Shown here one piece after another: positions 42,874-50,876 of a stretch of DNA of 64,000 nt. Both the position numbers and the translations under genes were made by a program. The first letter of the stretch is position 1; every line of letters begins with the position of its first letter. The notes beneath the pieces were generated by a model. That model had not been told where the DNA came from. It saw nothing but the letters and a program-made list of their open reading frames with translations, and searched no databases. This DNA comes from Deferribacteraceae bacterium UBA6799 (lineage in GTDB: Bacteria; Chrysiogenota; Deferribacteres; Deferribacterales; Geovibrionaceae), in the NCBI GenBank assembly GCA_002452335.1, contig DKFJ01000012.1:62001-126000 (forward strand), given 5' to 3'.

Positions 42874-44166
42874 ATGAATATTGCGAAAATAATTGTTGAA
42901 AGATTTGGTGGACAAACAGCCCTTGCCACACTGTTAGGAAAAGGCCAAAGCACAGTAAGTTATTGGGTTAAAACCGGAGTAATACCGACTAAATGGCATA
43001 GCACATTATTAGCTATTGCAAAAGAAAATGGTATCCGGCTCTCTGCTGATGACTTTTTCAATATATCAACAAATTCAGACGCAAAGCAGCAAGATAATAC
43101 CCCAATGAACACACCAAAAATTATCGAACCGGAGCCCGAATTAGAACCTGAGCCAACCCAAACAAATTTTTTGTTTTACTCTTCAACAGACGGCACAACA
43201 AAAGTCCAAGTTGCAGTGGGGAACGAAACAATATGGGCATCACAAAAAGGAATGGCTGAAATCTTCTGCACAACAAGAGAAAACATAACAATACATTTAG
43301 GAAATATTTTTCAATCTGAGGAACTGGTAGAAAATTCAGTATGTAAGGAAATCTTACTACCTGGTCCAGATAACAAAATGTACAATTACAAAATGTATAA
43401 CTTAGATGCAATAATATCAGTTGGTTATAGAATTAGTTCTTATCAGGCAACACAGTTCAGGCAATGGGCAACAACAATTTTAAAAGAATATCTGATTAAA
43501 GGATTTGCTTTAAATGATGACCGTCTCAAACAGGGTAATCAATTATTTGGTAAAGATTATTTTGATGAATTACTTGAACGCATCAGAGAAATCAGAGCAT
43601 CTGAAAGAAGATTCTATCAAAAAATAACAGATATATATGCGCAATGCAGTATGGATTATGATAAAAACTCTCCTATAACTCAGCAGTTTTATGCACGTGT
43701 GCAGGATAAACTTCATTATGCAATCCACGGACACACGTCAGCCGAATTGATTGAATTACGTGCAGACGCCACAAAACCAAACATGGGACTATACTCATAC
43801 AAAAACTCTGGTAAGCATGGAAAAGTAACAAAACTTGACGTAACTGTTGGAAAAAACTACATGACAAAAACAGAACTTGATGAAATGAATAGATTAGTCA
43901 GCATGTATTTGGACATGGCGGAAAGTTTTGCCAGAAGACATAAACAGATGACAATGAAAGACTGGGCAGAAAGACTGGATGGTTTTCTTGAATTTAACGG
44001 CTACGATATTCTACAAAATTTCGGTTCAGTTAAAAGAGAAACTGCTGAACGACACGCTCTTGCTGAATATGACAAATTCAGGGTCACTCAGGATAGGGAT
44101 TATGTATCTGATTTTGATGAAATTGTTGATGAAATAAAAAGTAATATGCGCTTACCAAAAAAATAA
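42874..44166 (+). CDS. RhuM-family protein fused to an N-terminal carph-isopro-type HTH
   Basis: A 430-residue protein. Residues 1-60 (IVERFGGQTALATLLGKGQSTVSYWVKTGVIPTKWHSTLLAIAKENGI) form a carph-isopro/Cro-like HTH; a Glu-Pro linker (~88-100) leads to a complete RhuM domain (NFLFYSSTDGTTKVQVAV...WASQKGMAEIFCTTRENITIHLGNIF...YNLDAIISVGYRISSYQATQFRQWATTILKEYLIKGF). RhuM is named after a Salmonella pathogenicity-island gene, its biochemistry is unknown, and homologs cluster in mobile islands. AT-rich composition suggests transfer. No RBS stronger than GAAGG precedes the ATG. Stand-alone gene with terminator. Confidence 0.9.
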   Translation: MNIAKIIVERFGGQTALATLLGKGQSTVSYWVKTGVIPTKWHSTLLAIAKENGIRLSADDFFNISTNSDAKQQDNTPMNTPKIIEPEPELEPEPTQTNFLFYSSTDGTTKVQVAVGNETIWASQKGMAEIFCTTRENITIHLGNIFQSEELVENSVCKEILLPGPDNKMYNYKMYNLDAIISVGYRISSYQATQFRQWATTILKEYLIKGFALNDDRLKQGNQLFGKDYFDELLERIREIRASERRFYQKITDIYAQCSMDYDKNSPITQQFYARVQDKLHYAIHGHTSAELIELRADATKPNMGLYSYKNSGKHGKVTKLDVTVGKNYMTKTELDEMNRLVSMYLDMAESFARRHKQMTMKDWAERLDGFLEFNGYDILQNFGSVKRETAERHALAEYDKFRVTQDRDYVSDFDEIVDEIKSNMRLPKK

Positions 44167-44191
44167 GATGGCGGCTTTGATCACCGCCATC
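44167..44191 (-). terminator. Terminator after the LetB/PqiB-like gene
   Basis: 8-bp stem GATGGCGG/CCGCCATC with a 9-base loop; on the minus strand it is followed by TTATTTTTT. It also lies right at the end of the RhuM gene on the other strand. Confidence 0.75.
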
Positions 44192-44198
44192 AAAAATA

Positions 44199-47141
44199 CT
44201 ATTCTTTCAGAGCCAGAGAGTCGCCGTCTTTCAGAGGCTCGCCCTTGGATACTTCCGTAGTGAACTCCAGACCGCCTTTTATCATGGATTTCACAGTGCC
44301 GGTCTTTATCCGTACGCCTTTGAATATTCCATAACTGGCGTCCACTCCGCTCACAGCGATGAACACGCTGGACGTGCGCACCAGAGGAGCGTATTTTTTC
44401 TGTATGAAAACCCTGATCTCTACACTTTTAGCGTCATCAGAGAGCCTGACGCTCTCCACTTCTCCGGTCTGCACCTGTCTGTAATAGACAGGTGATCCCT
44501 GCTCCAGAGAGTTTCTGGAATCGGCAGTTATCACGATATGCAGTCCGTCCATCGCCTTATATTTATCAGACAGAGTAAACTCCGTCTTCGGTTTACCTTT
44601 TCCGCCCTTCATAGCCAGCTTGGTTCCGAACAGTACCGAGTCAGCGTTTTTAATTCCGTCCAGAGACACCTCTATGTCCTCTGTCCAGAAGACAGCGCCC
44701 TCGCTCAGCAGTCCGCTGTTCTCCCTGTATATCAGTACATGGGCTCTCTCTCTGCCCTTATGCCCGCTTATTCTGTTTATATAACCTATCTTTCTGCCGC
44801 CGCACACAACATCCGCGCCCTCTTTCAGAGAAGCGTTCCCGTCCAGATACACATATATTCCCAGATGATCAGGCGCTTCGGCTGACTGTCTGTCAGCGTA
44901 CAGCCTGTCCGTGCCGCCTGAGCTGACGAATGTATCATAATATACCGCACCGCTCACATAGTTCATGAAGGGCTCGGCGTGAACCTCTATCGAACCGCCC
45001 TTCACTCCCACGGAGGCTATTCCGGCATTATAAAATCTGGTGAACTGACCCACTGTGTCCGCATAGCGTTTTTCTATCAGCACATCCATATAGGATGCTC
45101 TTCTCCTGCTGTCGTATCCCGTCTCCGCTGTGACGCCAGTCTTAACGCCTTTGAAATACACAGGCGAGCCCTCTTCCGGCGGAACAACGTCACTATAGTA
45201 CAGACGAACGGTCTTTCCGGCGTTCATGCGCCTGATGACGCTCTCCGCCTCCTGTCTGCTGTCGTATATATTATAAAAGCTCTTGGCGCCGGCTGGAATC
45301 ACATCAAACGAAAGCCCGCCGGAGACGGCCTCCTGCAATGTCGGAGTCTGCATCTCAAGCCCGTTGGCGGACAAATCTGCGCTCATAACTCCGTTCTTCC
45401 AGAAGATCATTCCGCTGTCCTTCACAGCCCTGTCCGGATATATCACAGCCTTAACATCCACATAGCCGTCATGAGAAACATCCATCGAGGCTATCTCACC
45501 CGCCAGCACGCCTTTATAATACACAGGAGATCCGGCGCTGAGCCCGAAAGCGTCCGATGTTCTCAGGCTGATCTGAGGCATTCCCCGAGACGCAATATCC
45601 GCCCGCCTGGCCGTGTCTTCGTCAGAATACAGCGTCAGAACCGCTCCGTTCTTAAGAGCTGTGCCTTTCGACCCGAAAAATCCGGCGGAGATCCCGCCTC
45701 GGATAACAGTTCCTGCGTCCGTGTCCAGCTTAAGCTGTCCGGAGCTGTAGCTCATTTTCAGCATATCCGGCTTATAAAGATAAAGCCCTGTCACTGCCAG
45801 TTTTTTATATTCCGGAAAGATCACCGCCCCATACTCCGCCCGGCTGTCATTCAGAGTTACGGATGTTACCATGCCGATCTTCACGCCTTTGTAGTATATC
45901 CCTTCGCCTTCGTCAGACACCGCTTTGCTGTCCGCCTTCATCTTTAAGCTGAAAGAACCCTCCGGCACGGAGATCACCGGTCTGTCAGACAGAGTGAATT
46001 CCCTCCTGACAGCTCCGCCGCCCGCCTCTACATTGATATATGCGCCCAGAAGAGCCGAAGATACGTTCTTCACCCCGTTCAGAGAGACTTCCGGCTGTTC
46101 CAGAACAAACCTGCTGTTCTGCGCCGCCAGATATCCGAATTTTCTGTTCAGCTTGATGGACGCCACGCACTGCTGTTTTTCATTGATATCCAGAGAGTCC
46201 ACTATGCCCGCCTGAAGCCCCTTGAACATAACAGGCGTTCTGCCGTCTTTCATGCCGTAACATTCGGGCATATAGAGGGTCACTGTCTCCGGAGACAGCA
46301 GGGTGGACGAATAACTGCTGAACACCTCATATGCCTCCTCCGGCTGAGCGGTATCGGTCTGCATATCAGAATCGAAGGCAACCCCGCCCTGAAGCAGACT
46401 GTTCAGCTGAGGAACCTGAAGCGAAAATCCGGCTGAGTCCAGCCTCATATCTATCCCGCTGACATTCCAGAATTTTGTATGTTTATTAATATATTTCTGA
46501 TATTCCCTGTTTACCGAGATGCTGACATTATATCTGTTGGTCTCTCTGTCGTAACGCACGCCGAGAACTCTGCCGGCGGATATGCCGTTGAAATAGACAC
46601 CCATTCCGCTGTATATCCCCATGTCCTTAATACTGAACAGGTTCACGCTCACGGAATCCTTCCCGGTCTCCAGATCGGCAGGTTCCTGAAGTCCTATGAA
46701 AAAATCTGTCTCCTTCAGCTTCGCCAGCTCCTCTTTGTCATAAAAAGGCGGCGCCATCTCTATATATGTACCGGACATGATGGTTTCGAGCCCTGTTATC
46801 TGGTTGATGCTTATCCTCGGCTTGACTATCCAGAACCTCATCCCCTCTCTGGCTATGGCATCCGCTCTCTTGTCCAGCTTAACCACGGCGTCCACCTTGT
46901 CCAGAGTATCGGCTATCTCCAGATCTATCACCTTGCCCACGGGGATGCCTCTGTACTTCACCAGAGTTTTTCCGACCACTATATCCGAACCGGAGTCAAA
47001 CCGTATGCGTATCTCTTTACCTGAATTGACATATCCGTTGTATATCAGCCAGACGGTGATGGCGAGCGCCAGCACGGGCGTCAGCCACACGGGCGAGAAT
47101 CTTCTGGTTTTTTTCTTGATAGCTTCAGGTATTTCTGTCAT
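44199..47141 (-). CDS. MCE-domain lipid transport protein (LetB/PqiB-like) with eight MCE repeats
   Basis: A 980-residue envelope protein with one N-terminal inner-membrane helix (VWLTPVLALAITVWLIYNG) and a long periplasmic region of repeated MCE domains. Eight copies of the VxYxGxxxGxV core can be seen: KTLVKYRGIPVGKV, MGVYFNGISAGRV, TPVMFKGLQAGIV, EGIYYKGVKIGMV, SPVYYKGVLAGEI, SPVYFKGVKTGVT, ADVVCGGRKIGYI and SPVYYRQVQTGEV. E. coli LetB has seven and PqiB three. Stacked hexameric rings of such domains form a tunnel for phospholipids between membranes. It lies 4 bp after the PqiA-like gene, in a LetAB-type operon. Confidence 0.92.
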   Translation of the reverse strand: MTEIPEAIKKKTRRFSPVWLTPVLALAITVWLIYNGYVNSGKEIRIRFDSGSDIVVGKTLVKYRGIPVGKVIDLEIADTLDKVDAVVKLDKRADAIAREGMRFWIVKPRISINQITGLETIMSGTYIEMAPPFYDKEELAKLKETDFFIGLQEPADLETGKDSVSVNLFSIKDMGIYSGMGVYFNGISAGRVLGVRYDRETNRYNVSISVNREYQKYINKHTKFWNVSGIDMRLDSAGFSLQVPQLNSLLQGGVAFDSDMQTDTAQPEEAYEVFSSYSSTLLSPETVTLYMPECYGMKDGRTPVMFKGLQAGIVDSLDINEKQQCVASIKLNRKFGYLAAQNSRFVLEQPEVSLNGVKNVSSALLGAYINVEAGGGAVRREFTLSDRPVISVPEGSFSLKMKADSKAVSDEGEGIYYKGVKIGMVTSVTLNDSRAEYGAVIFPEYKKLAVTGLYLYKPDMLKMSYSSGQLKLDTDAGTVIRGGISAGFFGSKGTALKNGAVLTLYSDEDTARRADIASRGMPQISLRTSDAFGLSAGSPVYYKGVLAGEIASMDVSHDGYVDVKAVIYPDRAVKDSGMIFWKNGVMSADLSANGLEMQTPTLQEAVSGGLSFDVIPAGAKSFYNIYDSRQEAESVIRRMNAGKTVRLYYSDVVPPEEGSPVYFKGVKTGVTAETGYDSRRRASYMDVLIEKRYADTVGQFTRFYNAGIASVGVKGGSIEVHAEPFMNYVSGAVYYDTFVSSGGTDRLYADRQSAEAPDHLGIYVYLDGNASLKEGADVVCGGRKIGYINRISGHKGRERAHVLIYRENSGLLSEGAVFWTEDIEVSLDGIKNADSVLFGTKLAMKGGKGKPKTEFTLSDKYKAMDGLHIVITADSRNSLEQGSPVYYRQVQTGEVESVRLSDDAKSVEIRVFIQKKYAPLVRTSSVFIAVSGVDASYGIFKGVRIKTGTVKSMIKGGLEFTTEVSKGEPLKDGDSLALKE

Positions 47142-47145
47142 ATCA

Positions 47146-47742
47146 TCATCCTTTATCCCATATCAGTCTGGTATCAAAGCTGTTAGACGCCATCATGGTG
47201 AGGATCACCACAGAGGCGAAAAAAACTATCCCCGGTCCCGCCGTTATCTTCAGCATATAACCGGTATCTATCAGCCCGGCCATGATGCCCACAACAAAGA
47301 CATCCAGCATGGACCATTTGCCTATGATCTCTATAATTTTAAAGAGAGCCGTCTTTCTTTTGTTCGACAGGCTTTTCTCATTATTCAGCGTCAGCAGTAT
47401 GTAGAAAAGCGCCGACAGCTTGAACAGAGGCACCACAAAACTAGCCACGAAAACCACAGCGCAGATGAAATACATCTGATGCTGAAAAAACTGTATAACC
47501 CCGCCCAATATAGTGTTGGTGCTGCTCTCGCCCATTATCTGCACATCCATGATAGGAAACAGATTGGCGGGAAGATACAGAATGAGGGCAGTGATGGACA
47601 GAGCCCAGGCCCTGTTCAGACTGTCCGTGTTTCTCCTCTTCACATACGCCCCGCAGTGTCCGCAGCATGACTCCGGTTCGTCAGACCGCACCAGCGTGCC
47701 GCATTCAGAGCAGAGAATATATCCCGCTTCTATATCAGTCAT
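47146..47742 (-). CDS. PqiA/LetA-like membrane protein, second half
   Basis: A 198-residue single PqiA domain: an N-terminal zinc ribbon (CSECGTLVRSDEPESCCGHC) then four helices, with the characteristic LYLPANLFPIMDVQ and KWSMLDVFVVGIMAGLI segments. E. coli PqiA and LetA are single proteins with two such domains; here the two are separate genes. The ATG at 47742 is preferred, overlapping the previous gene by 8 bases; an in-frame start at 47778 would overlap by 44. It works with the MCE protein downstream. Confidence 0.88.
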   Translation of the reverse strand: MTDIEAGYILCSECGTLVRSDEPESCCGHCGAYVKRRNTDSLNRAWALSITALILYLPANLFPIMDVQIMGESSTNTILGGVIQFFQHQMYFICAVVFVASFVVPLFKLSALFYILLTLNNEKSLSNKRKTALFKIIEIIGKWSMLDVFVVGIMAGLIDTGYMLKITAGPGIVFFASVVILTMMASNSFDTRLIWDKG

Positions 47743-48325
47743 GTCTTTCTCTGGTGTCCCAGAATGTTCTGGAGTCATAGAAGACCCCCGCCGTAATTAT
47801 AAAAAAACAGATAACCGCCAGAAGATAAAATCCGGCGCACAGCGCCACATCCGCCATATCCACCAGCTTAACCACGCTGACCAGCACGCCCACCAGAAAA
47901 ACATCAACCATGTGCCAGTGCTTCAGCCTGTGTACTGTGTGCGCCATATATTCCGACAGAGGCAGGCGTACGCCCGTCACCACGTCAAAAGACACATAGC
48001 AGACGGCAAACAGATAGAAGAGAGGCACCAGAAAAGCTGTGAGAAAAACAGCGGCTCCGGCAGGCATATAACCTTCGCTGTTCAGAGCCGCCACGCTCTG
48101 AAACAGTGTGGTGGAGAGTATAGTATCGTTTATCATTATCCTCAGGAATGGAAAGAGCATGGCAGGAAGCATCAGAAACACAGCTGATAGGCTGAAAGCA
48201 AGAGCATATTTCATATTCCTGCGGCGGAATATCACATGGGAGCATCTGGGGCAGAGCATCCGCCCCCCGCAGTTCTCAGTGTCAGCGTTGACTATCAGCC
48301 CGCAGGCTCTGCACGCAGTTATCAT
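47735..48325 (-). CDS. PqiA/LetA-like membrane protein, first half
   Basis: A 196-residue PqiA domain. The zinc ribbon CRACGLIVNADTENCGGRMLCPRC opens it, then helices containing FLMLPAMLFPFLRI and KHWHMVDVFLVGVLVSVV, the same signature as its neighbour. It probably pairs with the next gene to rebuild the two-domain PqiA/LetA that supplies lipids to the MCE tunnel. First intact gene after the tetR-permease remnant; the remnant ends 17 bp upstream. Confidence 0.9.
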   Translation of the reverse strand: MITACRACGLIVNADTENCGGRMLCPRCSHVIFRRRNMKYALAFSLSAVFLMLPAMLFPFLRIMINDTILSTTLFQSVAALNSEGYMPAGAAVFLTAFLVPLFYLFAVCYVSFDVVTGVRLPLSEYMAHTVHRLKHWHMVDVFLVGVLVSVVKLVDMADVALCAGFYLLAVICFFIITAGVFYDSRTFWDTRERHD

Positions 48326-48342
48326 CAGATCCCCTTATCATC

Positions 48343-48492
48343 CTATGAAGAGCTGAGGCTCTTTCTGAAAAAAATAAGCGACAGGCTGAAAAAGACCAGA
48401 CCTGTCACAGACATCACAACCATATTATGCCATACCTCCGCCAGCCCCGCACCCCGGAATATGATGCCCTGCGCCAAAGCCTCTTCATGATA
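48343..48492 (-). pseudogene. C-terminal remnant of an ABC-2 type permease
   Basis: The frame that follows the tetR stop codon continues for ~49 codons to a stop at 48343-48345. It reads GIIFRGAGLAEVWHNMVVM and VFFSLSLIFFRKSL, matching the last cytoplasmic loop and last helix of YhhJ/YbhS-type ABC permeases (GIFLKGAGLxELWP...G...RFRKxL pattern). There is no plausible start. The remainder of the transporter genes that normally sit between tetR and this end has been deleted. Confidence 0.75.
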
Positions 48493-49080
48493 TTACCCCC
48501 GCCGGGTAAGCTCGTTCATTATAACTGTTTTGAGTTTGTTTCTCAGGTGTGTCTCATCAAAGTTTACCACCAGGCTGGTGTGGCGCCCTGTGTTCTTTTT
48601 GTCCCAGGTCTGCTTGAAAGTGCCGAGGGAAAGATAAAAATCTGAAACGCCTATCAGCATATAAAGCAGGAAAGAATGGTCTGTCAGAGAGCCTTTTGCC
48701 AGAGCAGCAGCCTGAATGTCCACTATCTCGAACATCATGGAAAAGAGTTCGTCGGAAAGGTTTTCGCCGCCCTCCAGTATCTCTCTGCTAAAGAGCTGAA
48801 CCTCCTGTAAGTCTCTGGAAAACATAATATCTATCATGGCGTCAGCTGTCTCTTCATCGTTGACGCAGACTGACAGTCTATCCGTAAGCTTATTTTTGAA
48901 ATCTGTAAGTCTGTCACGCATGATCATCTCAAAGATTTCGTGTTTGCTTTCGAAATAATAATAAAAAGTGGTCTTGTTTACCTTCGCCTTTTTAACCAGA
49001 GCGTCTATCTTCACTCCCTGATAGCCGTATCTGCCGAACATTTCCATTGCGGCGCTGTAGATTCTGTCTTTTGTATTCAT
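48493..49080 (-). CDS. TetR-family transcriptional regulator
   Basis: A 195-residue regulator. The N-terminal HTH reads IYSAAMEMFGRYGYQGVKIDALVKKAKVNKTTFYYYFESKHEIFEMIMRDRL, followed by a helical ligand domain. An inverted repeat just upstream suggests autoregulation. The neighbour downstream is a truncated ABC permease, so it formerly regulated an efflux operon, and now probably controls the PqiA/MCE genes that follow, if transcription still runs through. Confidence 0.92.
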   Translation of the reverse strand: MNTKDRIYSAAMEMFGRYGYQGVKIDALVKKAKVNKTTFYYYFESKHEIFEMIMRDRLTDFKNKLTDRLSVCVNDEETADAMIDIMFSRDLQEVQLFSREILEGGENLSDELFSMMFEIVDIQAAALAKGSLTDHSFLLYMLIGVSDFYLSLGTFKQTWDKKNTGRHTSLVVNFDETHLRNKLKTVIMNELTRRG

Positions 49081-49113
49081 AGTATCACATCCGTATTTTT
49101 TCTACGCACAATG

Positions 49114-49135
49114 ATACCAACCAACCAGTTGGTAT
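49114..49135. promoter_or_regulatory. Inverted repeat, likely TetR-family operator
   Basis: Arms ATACCAAC and GTTGGTAT, 6-base spacer, 34 bp upstream of the tetR start. Size and position are typical for an autoregulatory TetR site. Confidence 0.7.
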
Positions 49136-49184
49136 GTCAATAGAGGAACAGCAGCATAGTCATGATAATATTGATGCGCGGTCT

Positions 49185-50396
49185 CTACATATCCAGATCG
49201 AGAAGCCGCTTTTCACCTGTCAGCTGTCTGATATCGGAGATGTCCTGGCTGACCTCCAGAGTTCCTTTGTACGCTCCGGCGGAATCTCTGACAGCGAAAT
49301 ATTGTATGAGGATGAATTTTCCGCCCATCTGTATCCAGAAGCTCTCCACATCTTTAGCTCCGGATTTCAGGCGTTTCACAACTTCGTTGACTATATGTAT
49401 GCTGTCCGGCGGATGACAGTTCTGAACTGTCCGCCCTATGATAGCCTTGGACCGGGGAAATATCCTGTCTTTTGGCGAGGAGAAATAGCGCACACAGTCA
49501 TTCTCATCCACATATGTTATATCCACAGGGAGGCTGTTCAGCATCAGAACGAGCTGTCCGGCGGAGAGTGAACCTGTCTCCAGATTAACCATCCCGTCCG
49601 GAATATCCGCCTGCTTTGGCTTACCTGATGATATTTTCGGAGCCGGAATGAACGTGTATCCTATCTCCGGACACTGGGGGAGCATCTCCGCCAGTATGTC
49701 GCCCGGAATCAGCCTGACAGACATGGGCAGAAGGATATAGTCCTCTCTGAATATCAGTCCGAAGATATCGAAAAAAAGCCTGCCGATGGTTCTGTTGAAC
49801 TGGATATCGTCATATCCGTCATCAGAAAGCATCTGCGCCAGCTTTTTTATCCCGTTTCTGACATCATCGTGGATAGACCACATCACATGGGTGCATCTGT
49901 AGTCTGGAATATATTTTTCGACATACGGGAAGAGGATGTTCTCTTTTTTTATATAATGAGCGTCCAGAGACGATAGTCCCTCTATGGATTTTTTAATATC
50001 CTCTCTGGCTTGAGTGAAGTCGGCAGTCCCCTTCTTCTCTCTGCCCAGCGCTCTCAGGTCGTCTTTTATGCTCTCCATATATTCGGCTATGGCGGTATTT
50101 TCATCGTGGAGGATTGATATGAATTCCGGTGTGCCCGGTTTGAACCCGAACTCGTCCAGATGTCCGGAGAAAATATTTATGATCTTATTCAGAGCGTTTT
50201 TTATATTTTCCATGTCATATTTTTCGCTCCGCACCATCCAGTCTACCAGAGACATCACCTCATCGAACCGGACGCTTAGTATATCGCTCTCATATTCCTT
50301 GAAAAGCGCCATCCCGTCCTCTTCGTTCAGCATGCCCTCGCAGTATTTTCTCAGATTGTCCATGTGCGTGTTCTCTTTATGAAGCCATTCAGACAT
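49185..50396 (-). CDS. DUF438 - hemerythrin - PAS protein
   Basis: A 403-residue protein. An N-terminal DUF438 region (~10-75), a hemerythrin-like helical domain (~80-235; HLDEFGFKPG, HDENTAIAEY, HYIKKENILFPYVEKY, HVMWSIHDDVRNGI supply His/Glu candidates for a di-iron site) and a C-terminal PAS domain (~295-400; LVLMLNSLPVDITYVDENDCVRYFSSPKDRIFPRSKAIIGRTVQNCHPP). DUF438 proteins of this type are linked to oxygen or NO sensing in anaerobes; function unproved. Start at 50396 has GGGGGA upstream; an earlier ATG does not. Divergent from cowN. Confidence 0.88.
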   Translation of the reverse strand: MSEWLHKENTHMDNLRKYCEGMLNEEDGMALFKEYESDILSVRFDEVMSLVDWMVRSEKYDMENIKNALNKIINIFSGHLDEFGFKPGTPEFISILHDENTAIAEYMESIKDDLRALGREKKGTADFTQAREDIKKSIEGLSSLDAHYIKKENILFPYVEKYIPDYRCTHVMWSIHDDVRNGIKKLAQMLSDDGYDDIQFNRTIGRLFFDIFGLIFREDYILLPMSVRLIPGDILAEMLPQCPEIGYTFIPAPKISSGKPKQADIPDGMVNLETGSLSAGQLVLMLNSLPVDITYVDENDCVRYFSSPKDRIFPRSKAIIGRTVQNCHPPDSIHIVNEVVKRLKSGAKDVESFWIQMGGKFILIQYFAVRDSAGAYKGTLEVSQDISDIRQLTGEKRLLDLDM

Positions 50397-50493
50397 AGCG
50401 ATCCCCCGTGTTATCTGCATTATACTAATTCTGCCATAAATCAGAAGGAAATCACCCCGTATTTCCAAAAAAACGGATTATTATATTTAGTGA

Positions 50494-50521
50494 TTGAAAT
50501 AACGGATTGCGCCTATATAAT
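50494..50521 (+). promoter_or_regulatory. cowN promoter with AACGGATT direct repeats
   Basis: TTGAAA (50494-50499) and TATAAT (50516-50521) with a 16-bp spacer. Two AACGGATT copies (50472-50479 and 50501-50508) lie upstream and within the spacer, suggesting a regulator site. Confidence 0.6.
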
Positions 50522-50549
50522 AGACCGATAATAACACAAAGGATATGAT

Positions 50550-50870
50550 ATGTGCGGATGCAGAAAGACTATCAAAGTTGACGAGAGCTATGTGAGCTTT
50601 AAAAACATAGACTGTTTCGAGAACGCCTGCTGTGTGGTGGACCATATTCTGGCGCTCCTGAAAAAGCCTGAGAACAATAACGCCTATTGGGATAAGTTCG
50701 TTGGAAAGATACCGGAAGGGTACTACGCCAGAGATGTCAAAAAGGATCCGAAAGAGATTCTGTTATACATGGTGTGTTCCAGCGCCTCCAACATCATCGA
50801 GCTTTTCGAGAACGCAGGAGACGAAGAGGGAATATTCGCCATGGAAAAGTGCGAGCAGGAGTGCTGCTGA
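50550..50870 (+). CDS. cowN: CowN-like N2-fixation sustaining protein
   Basis: A 106-residue protein matching CowN, which protects nitrogenase from CO. The conserved opening is YVSFKNIDCFENACCVVDHIL, followed by NAYWDKFVGKIPEG and an acidic helical end with ELFENAGDEEGIFAMEKCEQECC. It has extra cysteines: an N-terminal CGC and a C-terminal ECC. No nif genes lie in this window, so a role in nitrogen fixation here is inferred from the family. RBS AAAGGATATG. Confidence 0.82.
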   Translation: MCGCRKTIKVDESYVSFKNIDCFENACCVVDHILALLKKPENNNAYWDKFVGKIPEGYYARDVKKDPKEILLYMVCSSASNIIELFENAGDEEGIFAMEKCEQECC

Positions 50871-50876
50871 AAAGCT

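Noticed and set aside
44979..45947. 322-residue plus-strand open frame opposite the MCE protein
   Set aside because: Antisense of a strongly supported gene; Arg/His-rich translation without any domain pattern.
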